A DNA stretch of 64,000 nt from Bacteroidota bacterium (GCA_021813585.1 JAKAJV010000028.1:1-64000); one strand, 5' to 3'. Counted from the first letter of the stretch, positions 36,823-46,300 are shown. Program-made: numbers and translations. The notes: generated by a model from the sequence alone, not told the origin.

Positions 36823-38226
36823 TTAAACTCCTTTGGTCTCTCCCTTAATCATCTGCCAGACGGTTGTTAGAATTATTTGTATGTCTATCCAGAATGACCA
36901 ATTCTCGATATACCAGATGTCGTATTCGATTCTTTTAACCGTACGCTTCTTGTTTTCTTCATAGTCAAGTACGTCGCCTCTAAAGCCGTGTACCTGCGCC
37001 CATCCCGTTATGCCCGGCTTAACCCAGCTTCGCAGTTTAATTTCCTCGACCATCTCCTTATACTTTTCATTAAATGCTAAAGGATGAGGTCTAGGTCCAA
37101 CGATTGACATCTGTCCTTTAAGCACGTTGATAAACTGCGGAAGCTCATCGATATTAGACTTTCTTAAGTAACCGCCTATTCCGGTAACACGCTCATCGCC
37201 TTCAACGGCAGGCTGATATTTATTGATGCTTTTATTATCGGAAATCATCGTGCGAAATTTATAGCACCCGAAAGTTTCGTCTTTTGTCCCAATCCTATCT
37301 TGCTTAAAAAATACGGGACCCGGAGAAAAAAGCCGGTTTAAAATTGCCAGAAGCGGTGTAAGCCACGAAAGTATAAATAAAATTGCCAGAACGGAAAATA
37401 TTATATCGAACACCCTCTTTACAAACCGCCAGTGAGCTTCTGCAAGCGGCTCGCTTCTAACTGTAATGATAGGGAAATTGCCTATCATGCTTACCTGGAA
37501 TTTTTTTGATACGAACCTGAAGTAATCCGGAATGATATGAACTCTTACAGCATTCTTATTGCACACTTTAATAACATCATCTAGCTGGCCGGCGGCATAA
37601 ATAGGCAGGGCTATTATTACTTCTTCGATATTTTTTTCAGTAATAACCCTGTCGAGGTCATCAATTTTTCCTAGTAAACTCAACCCGTCGGCTTCCGATA
37701 TTTCATCATCAAGAAAACCGGTTAGATTAAAGCCGAATTCGTTCTTCCTTAAAATGCTTTCGTAGAAATTTTTGCCTATTTCTCCGGCGCCTATTACAAG
37801 CAGGTTCCGGATATTTTTTCCCTTGCCCCGTATCTTTATCAAGGAATATTTTACCGCCTGAGTCCTAATCCCTACTAGCATTGCTAAAAGGACAGAATAT
37901 ATAATTATAAAATTCCTTGTGAACAGATCTTCTTTAACTAGAAAGATAAAAAGGACCGCAGCAAGTGCCTGTACGGTTACGTTCCTTATAATCTTTATAA
38001 ACTGGTATGAAAAAGGTCTTATGTTGTAGTCGTCGTAAAAATCGATTACATTCGAGACAAAATACCAGAGGAAATTCAGCCCGGTTAAGAGAATGAACAT
38101 ATAGTTTCTATCTAATAGGGTGGCCAGGGACTGAGACCATACTGCTGCGATAAAAAACGATATGTTTAGTATGATGAGGTCGAGAAATAATCTTAAATAG
38201 TATGTGGATTTTTTATTCGTAATCAT
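36823..38226 (-). CDS. undecaprenyl-phosphate sugar phosphotransferase (polyprenyl glycosylphosphotransferase)
   Basis: 467 residues of the WcaJ/WbaP type. An N-terminal membrane part has about four TM helices, a Rossmann-like domain contains [16 protein letters not shown], and a fifth hydrophobic segment follows. The C-terminal phosphoglycosyltransferase core has KRVFDIIFS, KFRTM, NIDELPQFINVLKGQMSIVGPRP and WVKPGITGWAQVHGFRG. It attaches the first sugar-1-phosphate to the lipid carrier and so likely starts polysaccharide synthesis for the genes upstream (38-46 kb). Confidence 0.93.
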   Translation of the reverse strand: MITNKKSTYYLRLFLDLIILNISFFIAAVWSQSLATLLDRNYMFILLTGLNFLWYFVSNVIDFYDDYNIRPFSYQFIKIIRNVTVQALAAVLFIFLVKEDLFTRNFIIIYSVLLAMLVGIRTQAVKYSLIKIRGKGKNIRNLLVIGAGEIGKNFYESILRKNEFGFNLTGFLDDEISEADGLSLLGKIDDLDRVITEKNIEEVIIALPIYAAGQLDDVIKVCNKNAVRVHIIPDYFRFVSKKFQVSMIGNFPIITVRSEPLAEAHWRFVKRVFDIIFSVLAILFILSWLTPLLAILNRLFSPGPVFFKQDRIGTKDETFGCYKFRTMISDNKSINKYQPAVEGDERVTGIGGYLRKSNIDELPQFINVLKGQMSIVGPRPHPLAFNEKYKEMVEEIKLRSWVKPGITGWAQVHGFRGDVLDYEENKKRTVKRIEYDIWYIENWSFWIDIQIILTTVWQMIKGETKGV

Positions 38227-38246
38227 TTTATTAAATGCTCAGATCA

Positions 38247-39371
38247 TTAACCGTCTGTTTTATCAAAAAACTCTCTGCATTTATCTTCAACAAAGGCTCT
38301 AATCTTTTCTTCAAAGATTTTCCTATCGAACTGCTTTGCATACTCATTAAGCTTAACCGGATTAAAAGACTGCCGACTTTCAAACTTATTTACGGCTTCA
38401 ACAATTTCTTCGGGCGATTGCCGGTTAAACAGAACTCCTGTTTCATTTTCAATTATTGTTTCGGAGGCGCCGCCCTTATTAAAAGCAATTACCGGAGTGC
38501 CGCACGACAGCGCTTCGATCATCATTATTCCGAAGTCTTCTTCGGCAGCAAATACAAATGCCTTTGCCTTTTGCATGTACTCCCTAAGCTTTTCGCGCGG
38601 CTGGTAGCCGAGGAACTTGACATTTGCGCCGGATTTTAATTTTATCTTCTCCGCCTCCGGTCCCTCGCCTATAATAATAAGCCGCTTCCCGCTCATCTTT
38701 GAAAATGCCTCTGCAATAACATCGATTCTTTTATACGGTACAAGCCGCGAAGCGGTTAGGTAATAATCCTCTTTATTAAGCTCAAGCTTAAACTTATCGG
38801 TATCAACAGGCGGATAGATTACGGTTGAATCCCTTCCGTATATTTTCTTTATCCTTTTAGCAATGTAATTTGAATTTGCAATAAAGTGATCTACCCTGTT
38901 GGAAGCTGCTGCATCCCACATCCGTAAATAATGAAGTATCGACTTTGCAATCGTTCCTCTTATTCCATGCGAAAGACCGGATTCGCGAAGATACTGGTGT
39001 GTAAGGTCCCATGCGTATCTTATAGGTGTGTGGCAGTAATTTATATGAAGCTGGTTAGCATTGGTTAAAACTCCCTTCGCAACCGCATGAGAGCTGGAAA
39101 TAATTAAATCATACCCTGAAAGATCGAACTGCTCAATTGCATAAGGGAACAGCGGCAGGTATTTTCTATGGTTCTTTCTTATAGATCGCCGGTTCTGGAG
39201 AAACGATGTCTTTGGAATTTTATCTTTAACCACAATTCTCTGTTCTTCTTCATTTAATAGATTGAACAGCACAAAGACATCAGCATCTCTCCATATATTG
39301 GTAAGAGACTCAACAACTCTCTCGGAACCGGCATAACCGGCAAACCAATCGTGTACTATTGCGGTCTTCAA
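38247..39371 (-). CDS. glycosyltransferase family 4 (WbaZ-like)
   Basis: 374 residues, GT-B fold. The N-terminus MKTAIVHDWFAGYAGSERV is typical of WbaZ-like mannosyltransferases. The C-terminal nucleotide-sugar domain has YYLTASRLVPYKRIDVIAEAF and EDFGIMMIEALSCGTPVIAF, whose Glu-x7-Glu motif is conserved. It lies 20 nt upstream of the phosphotransferase gene in the same direction and forms an operon with it. Confidence 0.92.
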   Translation of the reverse strand: MKTAIVHDWFAGYAGSERVVESLTNIWRDADVFVLFNLLNEEEQRIVVKDKIPKTSFLQNRRSIRKNHRKYLPLFPYAIEQFDLSGYDLIISSSHAVAKGVLTNANQLHINYCHTPIRYAWDLTHQYLRESGLSHGIRGTIAKSILHYLRMWDAAASNRVDHFIANSNYIAKRIKKIYGRDSTVIYPPVDTDKFKLELNKEDYYLTASRLVPYKRIDVIAEAFSKMSGKRLIIIGEGPEAEKIKLKSGANVKFLGYQPREKLREYMQKAKAFVFAAEEDFGIMMIEALSCGTPVIAFNKGGASETIIENETGVLFNRQSPEEIVEAVNKFESRQSFNPVKLNEYAKQFDRKIFEEKIRAFVEDKCREFFDKTDG

Positions 39372-39458
39372 AGTATCTATCTTTAGATTTTATTATTTTA
39401 ATAATAGAAAAATAAAAATAAAAATGCTTTATACATACGAAAGGGAAAAGATTTTTAC

Positions 39459-39491
39459 TTGACTAATGCTTTTTTTAAATATTTATATTAG
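39459..39491 (+). promoter_or_regulatory. promoter of the toxin-antitoxin pair
   Basis: TTG (39459-39461), 22 nt, then TATATTAG (39484-39491), one base from the Bacteroidota -7 motif TAnnTTTG. TTGACT with TATATT also reads as a sigma-70-like promoter. The antitoxin start follows 30 nt later, with GAGGTGG at 39511-39517 as the SD. Confidence 0.55.
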
Positions 39492-39520
39492 CACTTAGGA
39501 ATAAATGAGAGAGGTGGATT

Positions 39521-39751
39521 ATGTTAGCTGTAAGAGGAATTTTTGAAAATGGTGAAATTAAGCTATTAACATCTGTAGAATCCGAAAAAAAAGTTGATGT
39601 GATTATAACATTTCTAGATGAAGTTAATAGTATAAGTGAAAAAAAAGTTGATCTGTCAAAATTTTCATTTAAAAAATCAAGGGCGCTGCTTAAAAACTAT
39701 AAGGGTAGTTTAAGCGATGCTGTTATAGAAGAACGGCGCAGTGCATTATGA
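39521..39751 (+). CDS. antitoxin of a PIN-type toxin-antitoxin pair
   Basis: 76 residues. The N-terminus VRGIFENGEIKLL resembles AF2212-like/DUF104-type antitoxins, and the acidic/basic C-terminal half (LSKFSFKKSRALLKNYKG) is suited to wrap the toxin. Antitoxins of this kind neutralise VapC RNases and repress their own promoter. It overlaps the toxin gene by 4 bases (ATGA). The pair is inserted, on the opposite strand, between glycosyltransferase genes. Confidence 0.8.
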   Translation: MLAVRGIFENGEIKLLTSVESEKKVDVIITFLDEVNSISEKKVDLSKFSFKKSRALLKNYKGSLSDAVIEERRSAL

Positions 39752-40179
39752 TTGCATTTTTAGATACTTCCGCTTTAGTAAAATTATATCATGAAGAAGA
39801 TCATACTTCACAATTACAATCTCTTTTAGCTGGGGATATTAATAACCTATGTATATCGGCAATAGCATCAATAGAGTTCAGATCAGCTATATGGAAGAAG
39901 GTTAGAGAAAAAGCATTCTCTGTTGAAAAAGCCGAAGAAGTAATAAATTTATTTTATGAAGATAGACTGCTTTTTACATGGATAAATTTAACGGATGAAC
40001 TTTTTAATAATGCAATTAATTTAATAATGGAATATGGAAGCAGAGGATTAAGAACATTAGATTCCATACAGCTTGCCTCGGCATTGACCCTAAAAGGTGA
40101 AAATTGCATCTCGATTACATATGACAAACAACTTAAAGACCATATGATAAACGAGCGATTAAATGTGTATGATAAATAA
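39748..40179 (+). CDS. VapC-like PIN domain ribonuclease toxin
   Basis: 143 residues, single PIN domain. Acidic active-site residues are in FLDTSALVKLY (Asp 6), the SIEFRSA region (Glu) and LDSIQLASAL (Asp). VapC toxins cleave specific RNAs, often initiator tRNA or rRNA; the target here is unknown. It is translationally coupled to the antitoxin gene. No transposon ends were seen around the pair. Confidence 0.88.
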   Translation: MIAFLDTSALVKLYHEEDHTSQLQSLLAGDINNLCISAIASIEFRSAIWKKVREKAFSVEKAEEVINLFYEDRLLFTWINLTDELFNNAINLIMEYGSRGLRTLDSIQLASALTLKGENCISITYDKQLKDHMINERLNVYDK

Positions 40180-40198
40180 TACAGCCAGGGTAAAGTAA

Positions 40199-41368
40199 TT
40201 ACCTAATGTTGGATTCTATATTAAATAAATTTTTATATGCATCTGTAAATTGATCAAGACTGAATTTCTCTTCAACCGTACTCCGTGCGTTTTTTCTAAT
40301 TGCCTCAAATTCCACCGAGTTAATTTGCTCTATGCAAGCTTCCAAACATTCTCTTAGCCTTACCGAATTTGCCGGCTCTACCAGAAAGCCGCTATAACCG
40401 TTAACGATAATTTCCTTCGGTCCGCCGAGTTCTGCAGCTACAACAATCTTTCCGTAGGACATTGCTTCAAGAACGGTTAATGAAAATGATTCTGCAACAG
40501 TGGAGTAATTAACGACAATGTCAATATCCCTATACAGCTTGTTCTTGTTGCTTTCAAATCCGCAGAAATGTACATTGTCGTTTATACCACAGGTTTCAAT
40601 CATATTATGGATTTCATCGTTGTACTTAAGCGAGTCGGGCTCGTCCTGTCTTACTCCGCCGAATAAATTTATATGAACATCGTGGTTTTTTTTAATCGCA
40701 TCTTTAAGCGAATCAATAATCAAATCGATTCCCTTTAGTCTTATAATGCTACCGATAACTCCGATGCGGATTCTATTTTTATTTTCCCTTTCTAAGTTTT
40801 CACTTGTCATGGGAAGACTAATGCCGTGATGAATAACTATCAAATTGTCCTTTACTTTATTCCCAAGTAAATCTACAGCGTTTTCTTTAACCGCATCCGA
40901 TATACAAACCAGCTTTGATGCAAACTTGTTAAGCAGCCGTAGTACTTTGCCTTCAAGTGAATCCTTCCCGTAAATAAGGTGCTGCACAACGATGAATTTT
41001 TTTGCTGTAAGTACTGCTGCCGGTAAGCAGTATAATCCAGCCAGGTTACCGTTGCATAAAATAAAATCTATTCTATGTTTTAAAATTACTCCTATTAATC
41101 TAATAGTAGAAATCTTTATTCTAAATAGAATTTTCAGATGGGATGAAAAGCTCCACTTGTTCCCAGTCCGGTAAAATTTTTTCAGGCTCTTTATGTTAAC
41201 CACATTCATTCCGGCGCGTGTAAATTTATCCGAAGATTCGCCTGGAGGTGATGCTACAACAAATTCATAGTCCTTGATGTTCTCATACAGCTTCAACAGG
41301 AACTCTTCACCGCCGCCCCAGTGTTCCATTACCGAAACGCATAATATTTTTTTCTTCAACGGTGCCAT
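40199..41368 (-). CDS. glycosyltransferase family 4
   Basis: 389 residues, GT-B fold. The N-terminus has VMEHWGGGEEFLLKLYENI, where the GGGE loop is typical. The C-terminal GT1-type domain carries RIGVIGSIIRLKGIDLIIDSL and ESFSLTVLEAMSYGKIVVAAELGG. It sits at the downstream end of the minus-strand group 40.2-45.4 kb. Sugar and linkage are not predictable. Confidence 0.9.
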   Translation of the reverse strand: MAPLKKKILCVSVMEHWGGGEEFLLKLYENIKDYEFVVASPPGESSDKFTRAGMNVVNIKSLKKFYRTGNKWSFSSHLKILFRIKISTIRLIGVILKHRIDFILCNGNLAGLYCLPAAVLTAKKFIVVQHLIYGKDSLEGKVLRLLNKFASKLVCISDAVKENAVDLLGNKVKDNLIVIHHGISLPMTSENLERENKNRIRIGVIGSIIRLKGIDLIIDSLKDAIKKNHDVHINLFGGVRQDEPDSLKYNDEIHNMIETCGINDNVHFCGFESNKNKLYRDIDIVVNYSTVAESFSLTVLEAMSYGKIVVAAELGGPKEIIVNGYSGFLVEPANSVRLRECLEACIEQINSVEFEAIRKNARSTVEEKFSLDQFTDAYKNLFNIESNIR

Positions 41369-41384
41369 TAGCGAATATTCATTT

Positions 41385-42212
41385 TTAACCTAAGTAAGAA
41401 AAGATCTTTATCCATAAATAAGTTGAGAAGTGAATCAGATTTCTTGCAAGACGAATAATAATGCCTTTGTTTCTATAGAATTTATATTCCGGTAGTTTAA
41501 TGCTTCTCTTTTGTGAAAGATATTCAAGACGCTTCTGCTTAGTCTGCCAGCCGCTTGAAGATTGAGTTTTATGTACCCTGTAATACGCATGAATTTTTGG
41601 TATAAAGCCGAAAGGACCGAGCGTACTTAATCTAAGCCACAGGTCATAATCTTCCACCGCTTTTAATCCGGGGTCTTCGTCGTATCCGCCAGCGGAATTA
41701 AAGAAATCTTTCTTCAACAAAACAGTTGAGCAAGTAACCGGATTGCCTTTGGCAATAAGTTCCTCTCTTGTTGTTGCAGCTTTATGCATAAGAGGCAGAA
41801 CTTCGTAGTAAGGTGAAAAAATATTTACATCGCCGAATGTAACGCTTACCGAATAGACAAAAATTAAGTTTGGATACTTCAGCAGGAATTTTATCTGGTC
41901 GTTAAGTTTGCTTTTCGTCCAGACGTCATCCGCGTCTAAGAACGCAATAAATTCTCCGCTTGCTTTTTTTACACCGTAATTTCTGGGCACTGCGGGTCTG
42001 CCCGAGTGTTCAATCTTATAATACTTTATTTCTTTGCTGGTTTTAGAAAGCGCTTCCGTCACTGCAGCAGTCCCGTCGGTAGAAGAATCGTCTACGATAA
42101 TAACTTCAAAATTTTTATAGGACTGATTAAGAACCGACTTAACAGTTTCAGCAAGATATTTTTCTGCATTATAAACAGGAATTACCACCGATACAAGAGG
42201 CTGATTGTTCAT
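41385..42212 (-). CDS. glycosyltransferase family 2
   Basis: 275 residues, GT-A fold. VSVVIPVYNAEKYLAETVKSVL and VIIVDDSSTDGT are at the N-terminus, and the metal-binding DxD is in AFLDADDVW. The later VEDYDLWLRLS segment is also characteristic. It is separated by only one base from the DUF268 gene, so the two are co-translated. A role in polysaccharide side-chain or backbone synthesis is inferred from context. Confidence 0.92.
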   Translation of the reverse strand: MNNQPLVSVVIPVYNAEKYLAETVKSVLNQSYKNFEVIIVDDSSTDGTAAVTEALSKTSKEIKYYKIEHSGRPAVPRNYGVKKASGEFIAFLDADDVWTKSKLNDQIKFLLKYPNLIFVYSVSVTFGDVNIFSPYYEVLPLMHKAATTREELIAKGNPVTCSTVLLKKDFFNSAGGYDEDPGLKAVEDYDLWLRLSTLGPFGFIPKIHAYYRVHKTQSSSGWQTKQKRLEYLSQKRSIKLPEYKFYRNKGIIIRLARNLIHFSTYLWIKIFSYLG

Positions 42213-42213
42213 A

Positions 42214-42996
42214 TTATCTTTTCTTCAATTCAAAAATTCCGCAGCCGAAGCTGCAACCGAAGTTATCATCAATACCGGCACTATTAATATCTACATCCGT
42301 GTTTAAGTTTTCATTATCGTCAATAAATGCAAACGAGCTTATGCGGTAATCCTTTTCCAACATTCCCATCAGATATTTTACAGAAAATACCCTGTGTGCA
42401 TCAAACTCAATCCTCTGCCTTCCAATGGGTACGGAGAAATAAAACGTACCGCCAGGCTTAAGCAGCCGTGTAATATTTGCAAGCCCTGTTAAGTAGCCGT
42501 TCGATATAATCTCGTCACCGTATCTTCCAAGCCCGAAATGCTCGATTGCATGCAGGCTTGAAACCGAATCGCAGTAATCTTTAATAAGAAAATCCTCTGC
42601 CATTAAATCGGCTTTGCGAAATATTACATTGTTTATCTTCTTATCAAGCGGACGAATATCGAACACTTCAATCTCCCGGAAGCTTGCAACGTGTGCAACA
42701 AATCCATCAATCCTCGATCCGATATCAACATGCTTTTGCGGATTGGCGTTAAAAATTTTATTGGCAACATAAATGTCCTGATAAAAATAATGCATAGCCA
42801 GCGTTCCAGCCGGTTCGTACCTATCGTCAAGACAAGGATATAATTCTGCAATACCAAATTGAGCATCGTCCTTAAGCTGTTTTTTAATTTTACGCAAGTT
42901 CTTCAAGTAAGGTAGCGTCCCCTTAATTGAAAACAAAAATTTTTTCGGTGAAAAGCCGAACAGCTTTAGGTAATAATTAAGCTTGGAGGCTTGCAT
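42214..42996 (-). CDS. DUF268 family, methyltransferase-like protein
   Basis: 260 residues. It contains HVDIGSRIDGFVAHVAS, HAIEHFGLGRYGD and LLKPGGTFYFSVPIGRQRIEFDAHRVF, which define DUF268. These resemble class I SAM-binding motifs, and the family is usually found in polysaccharide loci. No enzyme activity is established to my knowledge. It overlaps the CgeB-like gene by one base (TAATG) and the GT2 gene follows directly, so it works within this operon. Confidence 0.85.
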   Translation of the reverse strand: MQASKLNYYLKLFGFSPKKFLFSIKGTLPYLKNLRKIKKQLKDDAQFGIAELYPCLDDRYEPAGTLAMHYFYQDIYVANKIFNANPQKHVDIGSRIDGFVAHVASFREIEVFDIRPLDKKINNVIFRKADLMAEDFLIKDYCDSVSSLHAIEHFGLGRYGDEIISNGYLTGLANITRLLKPGGTFYFSVPIGRQRIEFDAHRVFSVKYLMGMLEKDYRISSFAFIDDNENLNTDVDINSAGIDDNFGCSFGCGIFELKKR

Positions 42997-44021
42997 TAGT
43001 TTCTTTTGTCTTTTAATACCTGGTCAACGGTTTTATTCAAATACGATTGGGCGGAATGGTCTCTAACCGACCTTACATAACCGCTCTCTGCAATTGTGTT
43101 TCTTAAATCTTCTGCCTTAAGAAAAAACTTTACAATCGGTACAATGTTCTCCACCGATTCGTAAACTGCAATTTCCTTATCTATCTCATAAGCCATGTTT
43201 AAGCCGGGAATAAAATAGCTAAGCTGGAATCCGCCGCTTGCGTTTATTTCGTAGTGTCTTCCTTTAACCTGCTCTTTGTTCTTTCTAAGCAGAATGAGCT
43301 GCTTAACGCTTTCGAGCGAATGGAGAGACCAGATTAAAAACTTGATGTTGCTATAAATTGCATTAGACAGATTCAAATTTATTTTTGACCGGTTAAAAAC
43401 CTCAACCATTTCTTCCTGCGAAATCCACTTGCCTGCGCTGCCCCAGCCTCTTCCGAACACTTTTACTTTTATGCCTTCCTTCTCCAGGCTGCGCACTATC
43501 CATTTTCTTAAAGGACTGCAGCCTCCGACAAATGTTACGTCCAAAGTTTTTTCAAGATCGAGCTTTTTGTAAATAGAAGAATTGTAGCCGAAGGGTGAGT
43601 AGATTACATTCTTTAAGCCCTCAAGCTCATACTGCTTGAACATGTAGTAGTCCGGCGTGGTGAAGAAATCAAAATAATTTATCCAGTGCCTTACGAACTT
43701 CTGCCGCCACGGGTCATCAAAAAAATAAATTACTGTCCGGGTATAACTTCTTAAGGAAGAAACAACCTCCTCGTCAAACTGGTCTTCCCACAGCAGGCAG
43801 AATATGGAAGCGTCAGGTTTTTCTGCCTTGATAATTTCCAGCAGCCTTCTGTTCATTTTTTCTTTGCCGATGTTTCTAAACTCGCTAAAGTAATCGAACA
43901 GCAAAACATTATCCTTCCCGTACACATCGCAGAGCGGCAGGTAAACGTTATAGTACTCAAAGGAGAACCCGCGTTTCTCGTCCCCGTAATCGTATTTCAT
44001 TATTGCAGTAAAAATTTTCAT
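42996..44021 (-). CDS. CgeB-like glycosyltransferase
   Basis: 341 residues. The DUF3880-like N-terminal half (ICLLWEDQF-type FCLLWEDQFDEEVVSSL, then FFDDPWRQKF and the DFFTTPDYY segment) is followed by a Glyco_trans_1_2 C-terminal half (DVTFVGGCSPLRKWIVRSL; KGRHYEINASGGFQLSYF). This is the pattern of CgeB/SpsE-type proteins known from spore and surface-sugar loci. It has one-base coupling to the DUF268 gene. Confidence 0.85.
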   Translation of the reverse strand: MKIFTAIMKYDYGDEKRGFSFEYYNVYLPLCDVYGKDNVLLFDYFSEFRNIGKEKMNRRLLEIIKAEKPDASIFCLLWEDQFDEEVVSSLRSYTRTVIYFFDDPWRQKFVRHWINYFDFFTTPDYYMFKQYELEGLKNVIYSPFGYNSSIYKKLDLEKTLDVTFVGGCSPLRKWIVRSLEKEGIKVKVFGRGWGSAGKWISQEEMVEVFNRSKINLNLSNAIYSNIKFLIWSLHSLESVKQLILLRKNKEQVKGRHYEINASGGFQLSYFIPGLNMAYEIDKEIAVYESVENIVPIVKFFLKAEDLRNTIAESGYVRSVRDHSAQSYLNKTVDQVLKDKRN

Positions 44022-44041
44022 ATCTCTGCCGGTAAAAAGCC

Positions 44042-45361
44042 TTAAGTACTAAGCTCCCGCTTAATCCTTTTATTGATCAATGCAATATAAAAAAAGTATA
44101 TTACTCCTATTAACAGCACCGTATAGGCTGCGCCGTTAATTCCGGCGTATTTTATGAGTAAAAAATTCAATGCTATTGCCAGAACGCCAATTAAAACTTT
44201 GGGCACCAAATATTTTTTCGGCTGGTTCAAAGCCATTCCGAGTACTGTTTGCGCCTGCCCGGTTAAGAACATTCCCGTCCCAAAGCTAAGCAGAGGCAGC
44301 AGGTACCAGTAAACGGTGTAATTTTTATTACTGATTAATATTACCAGCTGCCTGCCCCAGAAATATGTAATTGCGGTCGAGGATATAGTAAGCAAAAAAA
44401 TAATAAGCATGTTCAAGCGGATATAATGATTGCCCGAGTCCATCTTTTCCTTGTTTTCCATATCGGAATATTGCTGGAAGATAATCGGCGTGGCAAAGTC
44501 GGAGATAATATTGTTCGGGACAATTACCAGTGCGTTTACAAGTGCCATCATAACGGCATAAATTCCTACGTCGTATGTTGAGAGCAGTCCGTTAATAATC
44601 CACTTCTCGCCGTTAAGCTGCAGCCATGCGCCGAAGCCCCAAATGAAAAAAGGAGAGGCATATTGAAACAGCCTTACCTTCATTTCGCTTTGTGCAGGCT
44701 TTACAAAACCGGCGCCGCGCTTTTCTTCCCGGGGCAGGAATTTATTAAAGACGATAATCTTTACCGCAGCAAACATGAAAGTAACCGAAGCCAAGGCCGC
44801 AAACACATTTGTCAATACCAGCGCCTTCATTATTAATAATAAAAGCAGGAATATTATTATAAAAGATTTTTCCATTCCCTGAAGAATCGAGTTCTCTTTT
44901 CTTTTCCTAATCAGGTTTAAGACGGAGTTGAAAAATTCACTTACCTTAGAAGTAATGATGTAAATGCCGGCGAATAAGAAAAATATTACCGGCTCCGGCA
45001 TGTTGAAAAACGATTTTACCGAAGCCAGTATAAAAGTTAAAGCAAGCAGCACCGCGCTGGAGACAAACAGTATCCGGAATATCAGCGATGTGAATGTCCT
45101 TGCCGTAGATTTTTCCAGGTAATGGTAATAGAACCTTAAGTAACCCTGGGCTACCGGCCCGTAAAAAGACAGCCCTATAAAAACGGCTATGGTAACTACG
45201 AGCGCGTAAACACCGTAGTTTTTAGGCCCCATGCCGGACAAAATTTTAATTATTACAAAACTTAGGACAACGGTTGCCGACTGACCTGCAAACACCCAAC
45301 CCAACTCTGAAACCGAGCCCGTATTTATTTTCGAACGTACTAACCTGTAAAGATCTTTCAA
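44042..45361 (-). CDS. polysaccharide flippase (Wzx/MATE-like)
   Basis: 439 residues, twelve or more TM helices, polysaccharide biosynthesis protein family. The N-terminal segment GWVFAGQSATVVLSFVIIKIL is typical of Wzx-type lipid-linked oligosaccharide translocases. The start codon is TTG (45361). A TATATTTG motif on the minus strand at 45393-45400 could be the -7 element, although no clear -33 TTG accompanies it. It is the first gene of the minus-strand operon 45.4-40.2 kb. Confidence 0.88.
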   Translation of the reverse strand: MKDLYRLVRSKINTGSVSELGWVFAGQSATVVLSFVIIKILSGMGPKNYGVYALVVTIAVFIGLSFYGPVAQGYLRFYYHYLEKSTARTFTSLIFRILFVSSAVLLALTFILASVKSFFNMPEPVIFFLFAGIYIITSKVSEFFNSVLNLIRKRKENSILQGMEKSFIIIFLLLLLIMKALVLTNVFAALASVTFMFAAVKIIVFNKFLPREEKRGAGFVKPAQSEMKVRLFQYASPFFIWGFGAWLQLNGEKWIINGLLSTYDVGIYAVMMALVNALVIVPNNIISDFATPIIFQQYSDMENKEKMDSGNHYIRLNMLIIFLLTISSTAITYFWGRQLVILISNKNYTVYWYLLPLLSFGTGMFLTGQAQTVLGMALNQPKKYLVPKVLIGVLAIALNFLLIKYAGINGAAYTVLLIGVIYFFYIALINKRIKRELST

Positions 45362-45493
45362 TGGGTAAGTTTAGAATTTGTTATTTTTAAAACAAATATA
45401 GAAAATTTTAATCTGAATAAGTACTTACTTATTTACTGATTATACTTAATTTAAGGAGGTAATTTTTTATTAATAATCTGCCGGTTAAAATAT

Positions 45494-46300
45494 TTGGAAC
45501 CCTTATTTAAAATTACATCAATAGTCATTGCAAAAAACGAGGAGCTTAACATCGGCAGGTGTATTAAAAGCCAGCTGGGTTGCATCGACGAAATAATAGT
45601 CCTAATCGATGGCAGATCGACCGACAGAACGCAGGAAATAGCCGCCTCATTTACCGGGGTTAAAGTTGAGGTTGTAGAATGGAAGGGATTTGCCGGTACA
45701 AAACAGCACGCCGTTGCGCGGGCTTCTAGCGATTGGATATTCTGGATAGACGCCGATGAAGTTATTACACCTGCGCTTTGCGCAGAGCTGAATGAGTTTA
45801 AATGCTCGGCACCTTTGCTGCCTGCCTACTCTGTTCCAAGGCTGGCAAATTTTTTGGGCAGATGGATCAAACATAGCGGATGGTACCCGGCCAGGGTTAC
45901 CAGACTGTTCTTAAAAGATAAGGCTTGTTTCAGTGGTAAGAATGTGCATGAAGATCTGATTGTGAACGGTAAGACCGGTAAGCTAGCCAGCGATCTTGAG
46001 CATTATACCGATCCCACCATAAAGCATTATTTCGAAAAGTTCAACAATTACACAACGCTTGCTGCGGAAGAACTGTTCCGTAACGGAAAGAAATTTCACG
46101 CAACGGATTTAATCTTTAGGCCGCTGTTCATTTTTGTAAAGATGTATTTTATAAAAAGAGGATTTTTAGACGGACCGCAAGGGTTTATCCTCGCGGCGTT
46201 TTCTTCGGCTTACGTTTTTACCAAGTACGGAAAGTTTTGGGAGATCGGAAAATCAAGAAAGCAAAACAGTGGACCTGCATCTGCCGGGAACGGTAAATAG
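45494..46300 (+). CDS. glycosyltransferase family 2 (WaaE/KdtX-like)
   Basis: 268 residues. ITSIVIAKNEELNIGRCI, EIIVLIDGRSTDRT and WIFWIDADEVIT place it with the lipopolysaccharide-core beta-glucosyltransferase-like GT2 group. The best start is TTG 45494, yet the only strong SD (AAGGAGGT, 45453-45460) is 33 nt upstream; non-standard starts ATA 45473 or ATC 45476 are in frame. It is divergent from the flippase gene and shares its intergenic region. Confidence 0.85.
   Translation: MEPLFKITSIVIAKNEELNIGRCIKSQLGCIDEIIVLIDGRSTDRTQEIAASFTGVKVEVVEWKGFAGTKQHAVARASSDWIFWIDADEVITPALCAELNEFKCSAPLLPAYSVPRLANFLGRWIKHSGWYPARVTRLFLKDKACFSGKNVHEDLIVNGKTGKLASDLEHYTDPTIKHYFEKFNNYTTLAAEELFRNGKKFHATDLIFRPLFIFVKMYFIKRGFLDGPQGFILAAFSSAYVFTKYGKFWEIGKSRKQNSGPASAGNGK

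Noticed and set aside
45393-45400. TATATTTG on the minus strand upstream of the flippase gene as a full promoter
   Set aside because: No -33 TTG at a suitable distance; mentioned only in the gene entry.
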